Below are positions 36,101 to 43,360 of a DNA stretch of 64,000 bases, piece by piece. Both the position numbers and the translations under genes were made by a program. The notes beneath the pieces are model-generated. The model saw nothing but the letters and a program-made list of their open reading frames with translations. It searched no databases and was not told the DNA's origin. The stretch is taken from contig JAJDCR010000042.1 in assembly GCA_029260735.1 (NCBI GenBank), forward strand, positions 1-64,000, in the 5' to 3' direction. Numbering within the stretch: position 1 is the stretch's first letter; every line of letters begins with the position of its first letter. Source of the DNA: Planctomycetota bacterium (GTDB taxonomy: Bacteria > Planctomycetota > Uabimicrobiia > Uabimicrobiales > Uabimicrobiaceae).

Positions 36101-38379
36101 ATGATGATTTCTTCAGGTGCTCTTCTGGGGGTAGAATTTTACACGCTGCTTCTCCCTCTTTTGATGCCTCTCTTTTCGAAATTTGGCTGGCTTTGACTAA
36201 CGGGTTTTCTCTCCACTTTGTTTCCCGAGAAACTCTCCTCGATTCTAAAAAGTTCGACTTGTTTCTAAAGCGCGAAAAGATAAGTCTTGCTCTCTTAACT
36301 ACTCCTCTTTTTCATCGCTTAGCCCAAAGTCGTCCCCAAATTTTTCAATCTCTGCGGACTCTTCTGGTCGGAGGAGATGCTCTTTCGGCCTATCATGCTC
36401 AAAAGGTTCGCCAAGCTTGTCCAGATCTTAAGCTAATCAATGCTTATGGGCCAACAGAGAACGGAATTATTTCAAGTGTTTATGTTATAGATAAAATCTG
36501 TCCAAAAAATCCTCCTCTCGGCCGCCCCATTGCTTGCTCCCAAGTTCACGTGATCAACCAAGAAGGACAGCTTGTTCCTGTGGGAGTGGTCGGAGAGATT
36601 TGCTTAGGAGGGAAGGGGCTTACTCCTGGTTATTGGAATCAACCCAGTTTAAATGAGAAGAAATTTTTCTTTCCGAGCTGGGCTCCTCGAGAACGTTTCT
36701 ACAAGACAGGAGATTACGCTCGTTGGCTTGAAGACGGTAACCTTCAATTTGAAGGACGCAAAGACGAGCAAATAAAAATCCGAGGATTTCGAGTAGAGCT
36801 TAGGGAGATTGAGGAGGTTTTACGTCAGCACAAAAAAACTCAGGAAGTAGCTATTATCGTTCTCTCTTATGGGGAAACAAAATACCTTTGTGCCTGTATT
36901 ACTTCCCAAGAAGAGCTAGAACGTTGTGAACTTCTCTTGTATCTAGAAAATTTTCTTCCTGAGTATATGATTCCTTCTCAGTTCTTTTTTGGGGATGAGC
37001 TCCCAAAGACAGCGAGAGGAAAAATAGACAAGGAAAAACTCTCTGCTCTTATTAAAAAAAAGAAAAAAGAAGAAAAAACTGCGAAATCAAAAAACAGGGA
37101 AGCGCAAAATTCCCTCCATAATTCTTTACGAGAAATTTGGCAAGACCTTCTTTGTCGAACAGATATAAAACCCGACGATGATTTTTTTGCTTTGGGCGGA
37201 CATTCTCTTTTAGCTGTTTCTCTCTTGAATAAAATCGAAAAAAGATGGAACTGCTCTCTCTCTTTGGGTCTTCTTTTTCAGAACACAACTTTAGAGAAAC
37301 AAAGTGCTCTTCTCCATTCCCAAAAGTCCTACTCTCCTCTAGTTAATTTATCTCCTTCTAACCTTAAAAAGAAACCTATTCTTTTTTGCATTCATCCTCC
37401 TGGGGGAAATGTTTTATGTTACCAACCTTTGGCAAAACACTTAGCTAATACTATGCTTGTTTATGCTTTGGAAGAGCCGAAAAACTGTTCCTCTTCTTCT
37501 CTTGTTGAAAAAGCTTCTTCTTACCTAAAATACATTCGAGAAACTCAGCTTGAAGGCCCTTACTTTTTAGGAGGATGGTCAGGGGGAGGAGTGATTGCCT
37601 TTGAGATGGCACAGCAGCTTAAAAATTCAGGAGAGGAAATCGCTCTGCTTGCGGTTTTAGAAAGTACTATCACGGCACCTAAAGCTTCGTCTTCTTACTC
37701 TTCTAATGATTTTGCTTTTGCTCAAGTTTGGAGTGAGCATCTCTACCACTTAATCACGAGTCGCTTCCAAAGCAAGACAAAGCCTGGACAAAAGAAAGAA
37801 CTAGGAAAATATCTACAACAGATTCTTTTCTTTTTCTTTTGGAAGCGTTTTTATAAAAAAATTATTCCTTCTTTTATCCGAATTTTTGGCCCTCTCTTGG
37901 AAATCAAAGACTACCAAGGAGAGCTGAGTCAAAAGGATATAGATGTTCTTCACAAACAAGGAGAGAGAATCGCCCGATTTATAGGAAAAGAGTTTCCCTT
38001 TCTTTCTTCCGAAATCATTTTAGAACAAAATCCAGAAGCTCTCCTTAGTTACTTAATCCAATTGGTTATTTGGTCTGGCCATCTAAGTCAAGGAAATAGT
38101 GAAGAAGACTTACGTTATCTGTTTGCCATATACCAAAAAAATCTTCGCTTACTCAAAAATTATGGACCAGAAAAGAGTTATCTCGGAGAGATCCATCTTT
38201 TTTGGACAGGAAAAAGAGAGAGAAACTCTGCCCAGGAATTCTTGGGTTGGGATTGCTTTGTCGAAGGGAAAATCCATCTCCATCATGCTCAGGGAAACCA
38301 CTTTGATATGCTGAAAGAGCCAAATGTTAAAGGAGTAGCTGAGGAATTAAAAGCAATTATTCAATACGTTTTGCAATAA
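30103..38379 (+). CDS. Nonribosomal peptide synthetase C-A-T-C-A[MT]-T-TE
   Basis: 2758 aa. C1 (about 45-480; HHILTDG near 182). A1 (about 510-1000; YTSGSTGIPKG near 654, NFYGSTEVTGD near 796, pocket start SFADAIAE, which lacks Asp235 and puts Asp at 236). T1 GGHSLLA near 1042. C2 (about 1100-1530; HHIIADG near 1228). A2 begins near 1546; after its a2 motif (LKAGGISVPVEP) a ~250-aa methyltransferase is inserted (VLEIGCGSGL near 1752), and A2 resumes with FTSGSTGKPKA near 1976, pocket FDASLFE, NAYGPTENG. T2 LGGHSLLA near 2365. TE with GWSGGG near 2491 and His in GNHFDM near 2732; the usual Asp site reads LES. Co-linear with the A-T starter it would make a three-residue core. No MbtH-like protein or phosphopantetheinyl transferase is in the window. 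Confidence 0.96.
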   Translation: MKPPIDLSKLSPKQRALLEKKLAQKTRDFPSLNSLKPFPRKESHPLSYAQRRLWFLHQMDLETWAYHVFLVYRVKGPLRVEKLRNALGKIQERHEIFRTIFPSSEGTEPQQVVLSSPSLPFQETDLFPLSFSNDKKKEDKKEKILDLVREEIQRPFPWKISPPWRIHLVHLGENEHLFIGVWHHILTDGWSLSLFLRELEHFYFDKELPSPSLHYIDFALWQRQQLQGEKLQNLLLYWKKEMKKASPLIELPYDFPRPPTQSYEGATYSWAISSSERSALVQLGKEEKATLFMVLLTSLYALLCRYQTSGQDPVLGISVANRNPQELENISGLFVNTLPLHTSIYSEISGRALLEKIRQKYLDLHNHQDLPFEKLVENLQPERNLSYHPLYQVMFTFQSYQNFALDLEGLSWKRLRVDPQVAMLDLSFSVEEIEEGLYVQVEYCKDLFTLETIKRISEHWQNIIHSMLTELNTSFFRWSLLSEKEREVIGNNSKNFSFSIFSKEASIPLLWEKQAQQFPKRVILENPDGKIFTYEQINIQANCWAHYLQTLIAPGEPVAIYSERDNLALVAALAILKAGGTCLPLDQESPPNYLSYILEDSQVRFIFTKTIYSKSWSKDIQEIFLDQDPPLAFRDSSDNMNTSISPTNRAYLIYTSGSTGIPKGVLLHHQSIVHRVQWMAEAFPFSPEETCAQKTSWSFADAIAEILTPLLHGIKLIMVPDDVLKDPSLFLSLLEEKKITRILLVPSLLRTLLARQTHQISQLSSLKLWMLSGEELTRNLAQKFFQAQPQASLVNFYGSTEVTGDILFYELTKETLPLDRSSIPLGYPLSNTQVHILDPRGEPCPWGVVGEIYASGIPLALGYWNRPELTQKSFSHSLREERLYKMGDWGAYNSRGEILFYGRHDRQVKLRGYRIELEAIEVIIERHPRVEKTVVLYNASEERLLAYIEASEKNLTQELQELVQKSLPSYMLPAKWFIFSCFPRTTNGKIDLLALKKMKEKGVSLSPEPPSTTTEKKLAYLWSQLLRKKEWGREDGFFSSGGHSLLAMHLAMEIQKNFGVSLPVKMIFQFPLLKQLAVVIDKKRGEQEEKFTSTILPAPRREYYDLSPAQKRMFILHHLEKDCTAYNITYAKWVKGPLSIPRLEKAFANLIARHESLRTSFPLIHSEPQQKIHDQVTFLISTKKTTQEELPFLIDSFIRPFDLNKAPLLRVCLCELNKEEHILLWDIHHIIADGVSMGIMTRELGSLYEREKLAPLSLQYKDFSVWQNHFLAQKKDCPHREYWWERFSKNLPQLEIPTDYPRKDVPNYKGDQIQFSLGESLTKKIKALFSENMTLQMKLLALYKILLYRYTGEKDITVGLVIAGRRFSELKGIVGMFVNALALRSELEKDLSFFEFLGQVQKNSLAAYEHQDYPFDRLVEELELTRGRSPLFDTAFVVQNMDIPEIKAEGLNFSPYEFVPKQAIFDLVFQVKESENQIQFTLNYSTSLFRQKTIQRMISHYQNLLADTVKYPHKKISELRFLSPSEEQQVYKEFPSSSSYFPDSHLIELFQEQAKKKGSQLALSFEESSLSFEESSLSYDKLDQESNRLAHYLRGRGLQKGERVFLYLPRSPELIQATLGVLKAGGISVPVEPKLPLVRMRTMLEEVSPQIVLSFSHYLPELYPLQWEKRGFTTLCCLDTDNVYASIEKRKDNDLSSLELWEYVAENAKDDIQAGGWRSSYTNEPFSFAEMEEYSENAYQKLKPRLHSQSKVLEIGCGSGLTMKKIAPLVKEYWGSDLSPSLIKRNQVFISEHSWKNVRLLTLAAHEIDQVLEQDFDLVILNSVVQTFPGHNYLRQVLQKICQILTPQGDIFIGDVMDQEKKESLLEDIKIFQKKHPEHRSKTDFSAELFLPRIFFEDLAQDLGSKFEFSEKIGAISNELTRFRYDLVLSLRPELAQKETSRTYHRQQNDQSTLASCPSSDFPCYLSPEDTATLIFTSGSTGKPKAVQVTHRNIVRLVKDDDFFRCSSGGRILHAASPSFDASLFEIWLALTNGFSLHFVSRETLLDSKKFDLFLKREKISLALLTTPLFHRLAQSRPQIFQSLRTLLVGGDALSAYHAQKVRQACPDLKLINAYGPTENGIISSVYVIDKICPKNPPLGRPIACSQVHVINQEGQLVPVGVVGEICLGGKGLTPGYWNQPSLNEKKFFFPSWAPRERFYKTGDYARWLEDGNLQFEGRKDEQIKIRGFRVELREIEEVLRQHKKTQEVAIIVLSYGETKYLCACITSQEELERCELLLYLENFLPEYMIPSQFFFGDELPKTARGKIDKEKLSALIKKKKKEEKTAKSKNREAQNSLHNSLREIWQDLLCRTDIKPDDDFFALGGHSLLAVSLLNKIEKRWNCSLSLGLLFQNTTLEKQSALLHSQKSYSPLVNLSPSNLKKKPILFCIHPPGGNVLCYQPLAKHLANTMLVYALEEPKNCSSSSLVEKASSYLKYIRETQLEGPYFLGGWSGGGVIAFEMAQQLKNSGEEIALLAVLESTITAPKASSSYSSNDFAFAQVWSEHLYHLITSRFQSKTKPGQKKELGKYLQQILFFFFWKRFYKKIIPSFIRIFGPLLEIKDYQGELSQKDIDVLHKQGERIARFIGKEFPFLSSEIILEQNPEALLSYLIQLVIWSGHLSQGNSEEDLRYLFAIYQKNLRLLKNYGPEKSYLGEIHLFWTGKRERNSAQEFLGWDCFVEGKIHLHHAQGNHFDMLKEPNVKGVAEELKAIIQYVLQ

Positions 38380-38449
38380 AAATAGGAGTTGATGAGAGTA
38401 AGAAGATCTGCAGAAAACAAAAGAAGTGCAATAGTTTAATTTTTCCGCT

Positions 38450-38455
38450 ATAATA
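38450..38455 (+). promoter_or_regulatory. Likely -10 box (TATAAT) of the 38503 gene
   Basis: Perfect TATAAT about 48 nt before the ATG. A weak -35 candidate (GTGCAA) lies 17 nt upstream. It separates this gene from the peptide operon, which shows no intrinsic terminator. Confidence 0.4.
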
Positions 38456-38502
38456 AAATAAACTAATAGCAAAAAAACAGATTATTAGAGGATGCAAAAC
38501 AT

Positions 38503-39417
38503 ATGAGAAAAAATATGAGACTAAAACACTTATGGACATTAGTAGTTCTGTTCATCTTTTTAGCCGGTAGCCTAAATGCGACTATTCTTATTGCTAATAG
38601 AGGAGTTCCTGCTATTCAAAGTGCGGATGATCAAGGAAATAATCTGAGTAACATCGTTACAGGCTTAAGTCAGCCAACTTTTCTTTCTGTCGATAACATC
38701 AATCAGAAAGTTTATTGGAGCGATTTTAGTCAAAACAATATCAAGAGAGCTAACTTTGATGGATCAGATATAGAGTTATTAATCTCTGTTGTTAGACCAA
38801 CGGATATAGCTCTTGATCCTTCATCTAACACCATGTACTACTCTAGCATTACCGAAGGAAAAATCTTCAAATCTAATTTAGACGGAAGCAATTCATCTGT
38901 TCTTCTTAGCTCGGGAGTACCCAATGTCGATGGTATTGCCTTGGATTTGACCAATGACAAGCTTTATTTTACAGACGCTGCCCTTGGGACTGTAAAAAGA
39001 GCTAATTTGGATGGTACGGGAATAGAGACACTAGTGGATTCAGGGCTAATAAGTGCTATAGGTATTGAGCTAGATGTTGCCAATGGAAAAATGTACTGGG
39101 CCGATCAAAGTACCGAGTCGATAAAAATAGCTAACCTAGACGGAAGCAACATCCAAACGATACTCTCTAGTGCTGATGGACTAGATGCCCCTTTTGATAC
39201 AGATATTGATTTAGCCAATGGCAAGCTATATTGGGCTGATCACCAAGCTAGAACGGTTAACCGAGCCAATCTGGATGGATCTGGGATGGAAGTGGTTATT
39301 TCTGGTATCGATGCTTTTGGAGTGGCTATTTTTAGTGAGAATGCTATTCCTGAACCCAGTACATATTTTTTGATGATGGTGGGACTAGGTTTCTTTTTTC
39401 GAAGGAAAGCTTCTTAA
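38503..39417 (+). CDS. Secreted YWTD-type beta-propeller protein with PEP-CTERM tail
   Basis: 304 aa. Basic signal peptide (cleavage near LNA), then about six YWTD-like blades of roughly 42 residues (VYWSDFSQNNIKRANFDGS; LYFTDAALGTVKRANLDG; MYWADQSTESIKIANLDGS; LYWADHQARTVNRANLDGS). The C-terminus is a PEP-CTERM sorting signal: PEPSTY, a hydrophobic helix, then RRK. Such proteins are cut and anchored or released by an exosortase after Sec export. AGAGGA about 10 nt upstream supports ATG 38503 over ATG 38515. No exosortase gene is in this window. Ligand unknown. Confidence 0.93.
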   Translation: MRKNMRLKHLWTLVVLFIFLAGSLNATILIANRGVPAIQSADDQGNNLSNIVTGLSQPTFLSVDNINQKVYWSDFSQNNIKRANFDGSDIELLISVVRPTDIALDPSSNTMYYSSITEGKIFKSNLDGSNSSVLLSSGVPNVDGIALDLTNDKLYFTDAALGTVKRANLDGTGIETLVDSGLISAIGIELDVANGKMYWADQSTESIKIANLDGSNIQTILSSADGLDAPFDTDIDLANGKLYWADHQARTVNRANLDGSGMEVVISGIDAFGVAIFSENAIPEPSTYFLMMVGLGFFFRRKAS

Positions 39418-39444
39418 ATTCTACAGTTTAGCTGGGAACAAAAA

Positions 39445-39485
39445 TAGAGCTATCTCTTGGGATATAGAGATAGCTCTATTTTTTT
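39445..39485. terminator. Bidirectional intrinsic terminator between convergent PEP-CTERM genes
   Basis: Perfect 12-bp stem TAGAGCTATCTC / GAGATAGCTCTA with a 10-nt loop, followed by seven T on the plus strand and preceded by AAAA, which serves the minus strand. It lies between the stops of two convergent genes. Confidence 0.9.
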
Positions 39486-39504
39486 GAGAAAAAGCTGCTT
39501 TTTA

Positions 39505-40086
39505 TCAATTTTTTCTGGAGACAAAAGAAAAAAAGATTCCACTCAGGGCTATAAGGAGATAAGTACCTGGCTCGGGAACACTCGCTTCATTTAAAACCGT
39601 TCCAAAGGTGGGACGAAACAAACCGCATTTCAAATCTCCATTAAAGTCGCAGGTAAATATTACAGAACGAATGGCTTCCGTAGAAACAAAACCTCCAAAG
39701 AGAGCAGGAGAGCCAAAATTTGCTTGCTCTACTAAATTACCTGTCCCGTTTAATCCGCTAAAACCTAAAACACGCCCTCCATCTGCCGGATTTGATGTAA
39801 CTCCCACCCCAAAGACATCCGAGTCAAAATTCATTCCGACATGAGGATTAGCTGCCCCATGAAACCCCTGTCCATTTTCGATTAATCCATCAGAACGAAT
39901 AACTGCGTTTGGACCAAAAAAAGATCCTCCGACAAAGCTAAGTTGAGATATTTGACTAAAGCCTTGGCCATCGACTTCGGTGAAACCACCTGTAAGGGCA
40001 TCTCGAAAGGTAGTTTCGTTAGTAAAAGAAGTCGCCCAGAGGGAAGTGGACAAAAAAACAAAAAGAGAGAGTATTGTTATCCTCAT
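39505..40086 (-). CDS. PEP-CTERM protein
   Basis: 193 aa. Signal peptide (MRITILSLFVFLSTSLWA), a Gly/Phe-rich beta-type middle with 'GGRVLGFSGLNGTGNLVEQ', and a C-terminal PEP-CTERM signal: VPEPGTY, hydrophobic helix, RKN. The middle resembles the short beta-sandwich domains found in many PEP-CTERM proteins; I cannot name it further. AAGGGA lies about 8 nt before the ATG. It faces the 38503 gene across a shared terminator. Likely surface exposed and processed by an exosortase encoded elsewhere. Confidence 0.9.
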   Translation of the reverse strand: MRITILSLFVFLSTSLWATSFTNETTFRDALTGGFTEVDGQGFSQISQLSFVGGSFFGPNAVIRSDGLIENGQGFHGAANPHVGMNFDSDVFGVGVTSNPADGGRVLGFSGLNGTGNLVEQANFGSPALFGGFVSTEAIRSVIFTCDFNGDLKCGLFRPTFGTVLNEASVPEPGTYLLIALSGIFFSFVSRKN

Positions 40087-40276
40087 TAGAACATCCCTTT
40101 ATTCCCAAAGTAAGTGTATTTTCTCTTAATCATATGTTTATTTTAAAAGAAATAAGGGGGATAATCAAATAAAATTTATCTAAATCGTTAAATATTACTA
40201 TAGCATTTTTAAACTACTTACCTTGAGAACATTCCACTCACTCTTTCCTCTTCATCGAGAGCCGGTGGTTTAGAGT

Positions 40277-40305
40277 TTGTTATCGTAGAAGAAAACTGCT
40301 ATAGT
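40277..40305 (+). promoter_or_regulatory. Likely promoter of the 40348 gene
   Basis: TTGTTA (40277-40282), 17-nt spacer, TATAGT (40300-40305); start site about 30 nt before the AGGGAG ribosome site. Confidence 0.5.
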
Positions 40306-40347
40306 AAGCTCATCCAAAGAAAATTTTCTAAACTTAGGGAGTTCCCA

Positions 40348-40731
40348 ATGGAAAAAACAATCACAGGACTTATGCTTATCATAGGAATCATTCACTTGTT
40401 GCCCCTGAGTGGAGTCATTAGCAGTAGCCGTTTAGAATCACTCTATGGAGTTAGCATACAAGACAATAATTTAGAAATTCTCATGCGCCATAGAGCTGTT
40501 CTTTTTGGAATCCTAGGTAGTTTCTTTGTTTACGCTGCCTTCAAACCAAGTGTCCAACCTCTCGCTTTCGTAGCCGCTTTTTTAAGCATAGCTTCTTTTT
40601 TTTGGCTATCTGCTTCTGTCGGTGAATTTAATGCCTCCATTCGTAAGGTAGTTATTGCGGATGTTGTCGCAGCACTTAGTTTAGTAGGGGCTGTTGCTTT
40701 ACATTACTTTAAAGATCTTGCAGGTAAATAG
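40348..40731 (+). CDS. Four-TM small membrane protein (family often mislabelled phosphopantetheine adenylyltransferase)
   Basis: 127 aa with four hydrophobic helices and the pattern 'IHLLPLSGV...LYGVSIQD...RHRAVLFGILG', then 'NASIRKVVIADVVAAL'. This pattern belongs to a widespread small membrane family that databases often label phosphopantetheine adenylyltransferase without cause: it has no nucleotidyltransferase HxGH motif. AGGGAG about 7 nt before ATG. Function unknown. Confidence 0.82.
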   Translation: MEKTITGLMLIIGIIHLLPLSGVISSSRLESLYGVSIQDNNLEILMRHRAVLFGILGSFFVYAAFKPSVQPLAFVAAFLSIASFFWLSASVGEFNASIRKVVIADVVAALSLVGAVALHYFKDLAGK

Positions 40732-40766
40732 AATCCCTTTCCCCTTTACCCAGAAAAACCTAAAAT

Positions 40767-41264
40767 ATGGTAGAAGCCCCCAAAAAAATCGCCCTTTTTG
40801 TTGATGTCCAGAATATCTATTACACCGTAAAAGAGGCCTATAATTGCCACTTTAACTACTCTGTTTTTTGGGATCAAATTTGCTCCCGGGGAGAAATTGT
40901 TAAGGCAAACGCTTATGCCGTTAATAGAGGAGACCGAAAGCAATTGCAGTTCCAGCAAATTCTCAAAAATATAGGGTTTGAAGTAAAACTAAAACCCTTT
41001 ATCCAAAGAAGCGACGGCTCAGCCAAAGCAGACTGGGATGTGGGAATAACCATTGATGTTATTGATTGTGCTCCCGAGGTAGACATTGTTATTCTAGCCT
41101 CAGGGGATGGTGATTTTGATATTCTTGTGGAAAAAATTCAAGATAGGTATGGAGTCCAAGTCGAGGTTTACGGAGTTCCTAATCTAACAGCTAACTCTCT
41201 TATCCAAGCAGCAGATCAATATAATCCGATTGAAGGAAACTTACTTTTGGGCTATCAAAAATAG
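40767..41264 (+). CDS. NYN-domain (LabA/DUF88-like) putative ribonuclease
   Basis: 165 aa covering one NYN (PIN-like) domain: first acidic residue in ALFVDVQNIYYT, then KADWDVGITIDVI in the middle, and ILASGDGDFDILVEKI carrying the two last Asp of the metal site. The full acidic set of the family is present, so RNase activity is expected. No added domain. It lies 35 nt after the 4-TM gene without a visible ribosome site. Cellular target unknown. Confidence 0.9.
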   Translation: MVEAPKKIALFVDVQNIYYTVKEAYNCHFNYSVFWDQICSRGEIVKANAYAVNRGDRKQLQFQQILKNIGFEVKLKPFIQRSDGSAKADWDVGITIDVIDCAPEVDIVILASGDGDFDILVEKIQDRYGVQVEVYGVPNLTANSLIQAADQYNPIEGNLLLGYQK

Positions 41265-41314
41265 AATAGAATTTAGAAGACAACGGTAAATATCTCACCA
41301 CATTTTTATAAAAA

Positions 41315-41422
41315 TCGTAACTCGATTCGTAATCGTAATCTTACTCGTAATCGTAATCTTTTACTCTTTTGTTACTCGATTAAGATTACGATTAAGAGCA
41401 CGATAACGAACCGAATTACGAG
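41315..41422. repeat. TCGTAATC-type simple repeat cluster with inverted halves
   Basis: Several copies of TCGTAATC on the left half and its complement GATTACGA on the right half, around TTTTACTCTTTTG. The halves can pair imperfectly into a long stem. It lies in the 235-bp gap between two convergent genes; no other feature is seen there. Confidence 0.75.
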
Positions 41423-41499
41423 ATGATAATAGCCATTTTTCATTTTTCCCCCGAAGCGAAGCCGGGGTTCTATTCTAACTACTACTCATTCCTACTCAC

Positions 41500-43311
41500 C
41501 TAACTTAAGGCTAGCTCATAGCTGAATTGCTCTTGGCAGAGAGCATGGTACTGCCCTTCTTGCTCCAAGAGCTCTTCATGTGTTCCCTCTTCCAAGATAT
41601 CTCCTTGGTCGATGACCAAAATACGATTGGCCGACTTGATGGTGGACAGACGATGAGCGATAATAAAAGCTGTTCTTCCTTTTAAGATTCTACGAATGGC
41701 CTTTTGGATCATTTGCTCGGTGTATAAATCCACCGAAGAGGTCGCTTCGTCCATTATTAAAATCTTTGGATCAGAAAGAATAGCTCGGGCAAAGGATATC
41801 AGTTGCTTTTGTCCTGTCGAAAGAGAACTTCCTCCTTCTCCTACTTCTGTATTGTAACCTTTATCGAGTTTCTCAATAAAGTCATGAGCAAAAACAATCC
41901 GAGAAACTTCTTCTATCTCCTCTTGGGTCGCATCTAGTTTCCCATAGCGGATATTTTCTGCGATGGTGCCACTAAACAGATGAGGCTTTTGTAATACCAC
42001 TCCAATATTGGATTGAAGTTCCTGCAGAGGTATCTCTCGGTAATCTTTTCCATCAATGAAAATTTTTCCGTGAGTAGGCTCGTAAAAACGACAGACTAAA
42101 CTGGTTAGAGTGGTTTTTCCGCTTCCCGTTTCGCCAACTAAGGCCAAGGTTTGTCCTGCAGGAACTTCTAAGTTAAACTTTCGAAAAATACTCTCTCCTT
42201 TTTGGTAAGAAAAATCGACATCAACAAACTCAATTTTTCCCTCTAGAAGATATTCTGATGATAATGAAGTTTTTTCTTGCGAAGAATTGTCCAAGATTTC
42301 AATTTCTGTTTCCAAAAGACCAAAAATCCTCTCCGCAGCTGCTTGGGCATTTTGAAGCTCGGAGAAAATTCTAGCCAACTCATGCAAAGGTTCAAAAAAG
42401 TATTTTGTATAGGCAATAAAAGCAACTAAAACTCCATAGGTAATAGCTCCTGTAATAACACCATCACCTCCTGCCCAAACGGCCAAAGCGCATCCAACCA
42501 TTCCAATGACCTGGACAATAGGACGGTAAAGAGAAGATTGAACCGCAGCCAAGAAAGAAGAGCGAAACATGGTGCCCGTTAATCCTTCAAATTCTCCTTG
42601 GTTGGCTTTCTCTCGCACTAGTGTTTTAGTTGCTTCTACTCCCATAATTCCTTCGTTAAACGAGCTAGTAATCTGAGAGTTCGTTTGGCGCACTTTACGA
42701 AAACTCTTTAAAATGAGAACTTGGAATTTGTGGCTTACCCAAGCTAAAAGCGGAACGACTGTCAGAACCAAAAGAGCTAAACTCGTGTTTAAGTAGAGCA
42801 TTACGGCAGCAATTAAGAACATACTGCCCAGCCCCCAGATCAGGTCAACTACTCCCCAAGCAATAGTAAAGCCCAAACGTTCACAATCCGAAGTCATCCG
42901 AGCCATAATCCAGCCGATGGGAGTTCGATCAAAGTAAGAAAAAGATAAAGCTTGGAGTTTTGCAAAACAGGCCTTACGAATATTATAGCTCATACCCACT
43001 TCGACTTTACCTGCGAGGCGAATAAAAATAAAAATTTGTACGGCTTGGATGGCAACTAAACTTAAATAAATTATGGCAAAGTTGGTTAAGCTTTCCATTT
43101 TTCCAGGAATGACATAGTTATCGATAGCGTACAAAGTCATCAAAGGGAAAACAGTGTCGATTCCAGCCACTCCCATCATCAAAAAAACAACAAAAGCAAG
43201 ATCACGCCGAAAAGGAGAGGCCTCTTTCCAGACTTTTCTCCAAACCGCTTGATCCAATTTTTTAGACTGATTATCTTCTTCAATATCCAACAAGTTTTTA
43301 TCCTTTCTCAT
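41500..43311 (-). CDS. ABC exporter half-transporter, YheH/BmrD-like subunit
   Basis: 603 aa from ATG 43311 (frame open to TTG 43359). Six-helix exporter domain (about 40-340), then a nucleotide-binding domain with Walker A GETGSGKTT, Q loop VVLQKPHLF, signature LSTGQKQ (second Gly of LSGGQ replaced by Thr), Walker B ILIMDEATSSVD with catalytic Glu, and switch His in IAHRLS. Together with the upstream gene it should form a heterodimer with one degenerate ATP site, as in YheI/YheH (BmrC/BmrD) or LmrC/LmrD multidrug exporters. The start is uncertain because the stretch between TTG and ATG is a 40-bp palindrome. Confidence 0.92.
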   Translation of the reverse strand: MRKDKNLLDIEEDNQSKKLDQAVWRKVWKEASPFRRDLAFVVFLMMGVAGIDTVFPLMTLYAIDNYVIPGKMESLTNFAIIYLSLVAIQAVQIFIFIRLAGKVEVGMSYNIRKACFAKLQALSFSYFDRTPIGWIMARMTSDCERLGFTIAWGVVDLIWGLGSMFLIAAVMLYLNTSLALLVLTVVPLLAWVSHKFQVLILKSFRKVRQTNSQITSSFNEGIMGVEATKTLVREKANQGEFEGLTGTMFRSSFLAAVQSSLYRPIVQVIGMVGCALAVWAGGDGVITGAITYGVLVAFIAYTKYFFEPLHELARIFSELQNAQAAAERIFGLLETEIEILDNSSQEKTSLSSEYLLEGKIEFVDVDFSYQKGESIFRKFNLEVPAGQTLALVGETGSGKTTLTSLVCRFYEPTHGKIFIDGKDYREIPLQELQSNIGVVLQKPHLFSGTIAENIRYGKLDATQEEIEEVSRIVFAHDFIEKLDKGYNTEVGEGGSSLSTGQKQLISFARAILSDPKILIMDEATSSVDLYTEQMIQKAIRRILKGRTAFIIAHRLSTIKSANRILVIDQGDILEEGTHEELLEQEGQYHALCQEQFSYELALS

Positions 43312-43351
43312 AGGTGAATATTCTTGGGTTTTAACCCACGAATATTCACCT
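43312..43351. repeat. 40-bp near-perfect palindrome between the two ABC genes
   Basis: 19-nt arms (43312-43330 and 43333-43351) with one mismatch and a 2-nt centre (TT). On the transcript it makes a strong hairpin right before the ATG of the second subunit. Confidence 0.85.
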
Positions 43352-43360
43352 TGATCCAAA

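Noticed and set aside
30121-37288. Many 60-90 codon ORFs on the minus strand inside the synthetase gene
   Set aside because: Antisense shadows of a 2758-codon gene with clear domains on the plus strand.
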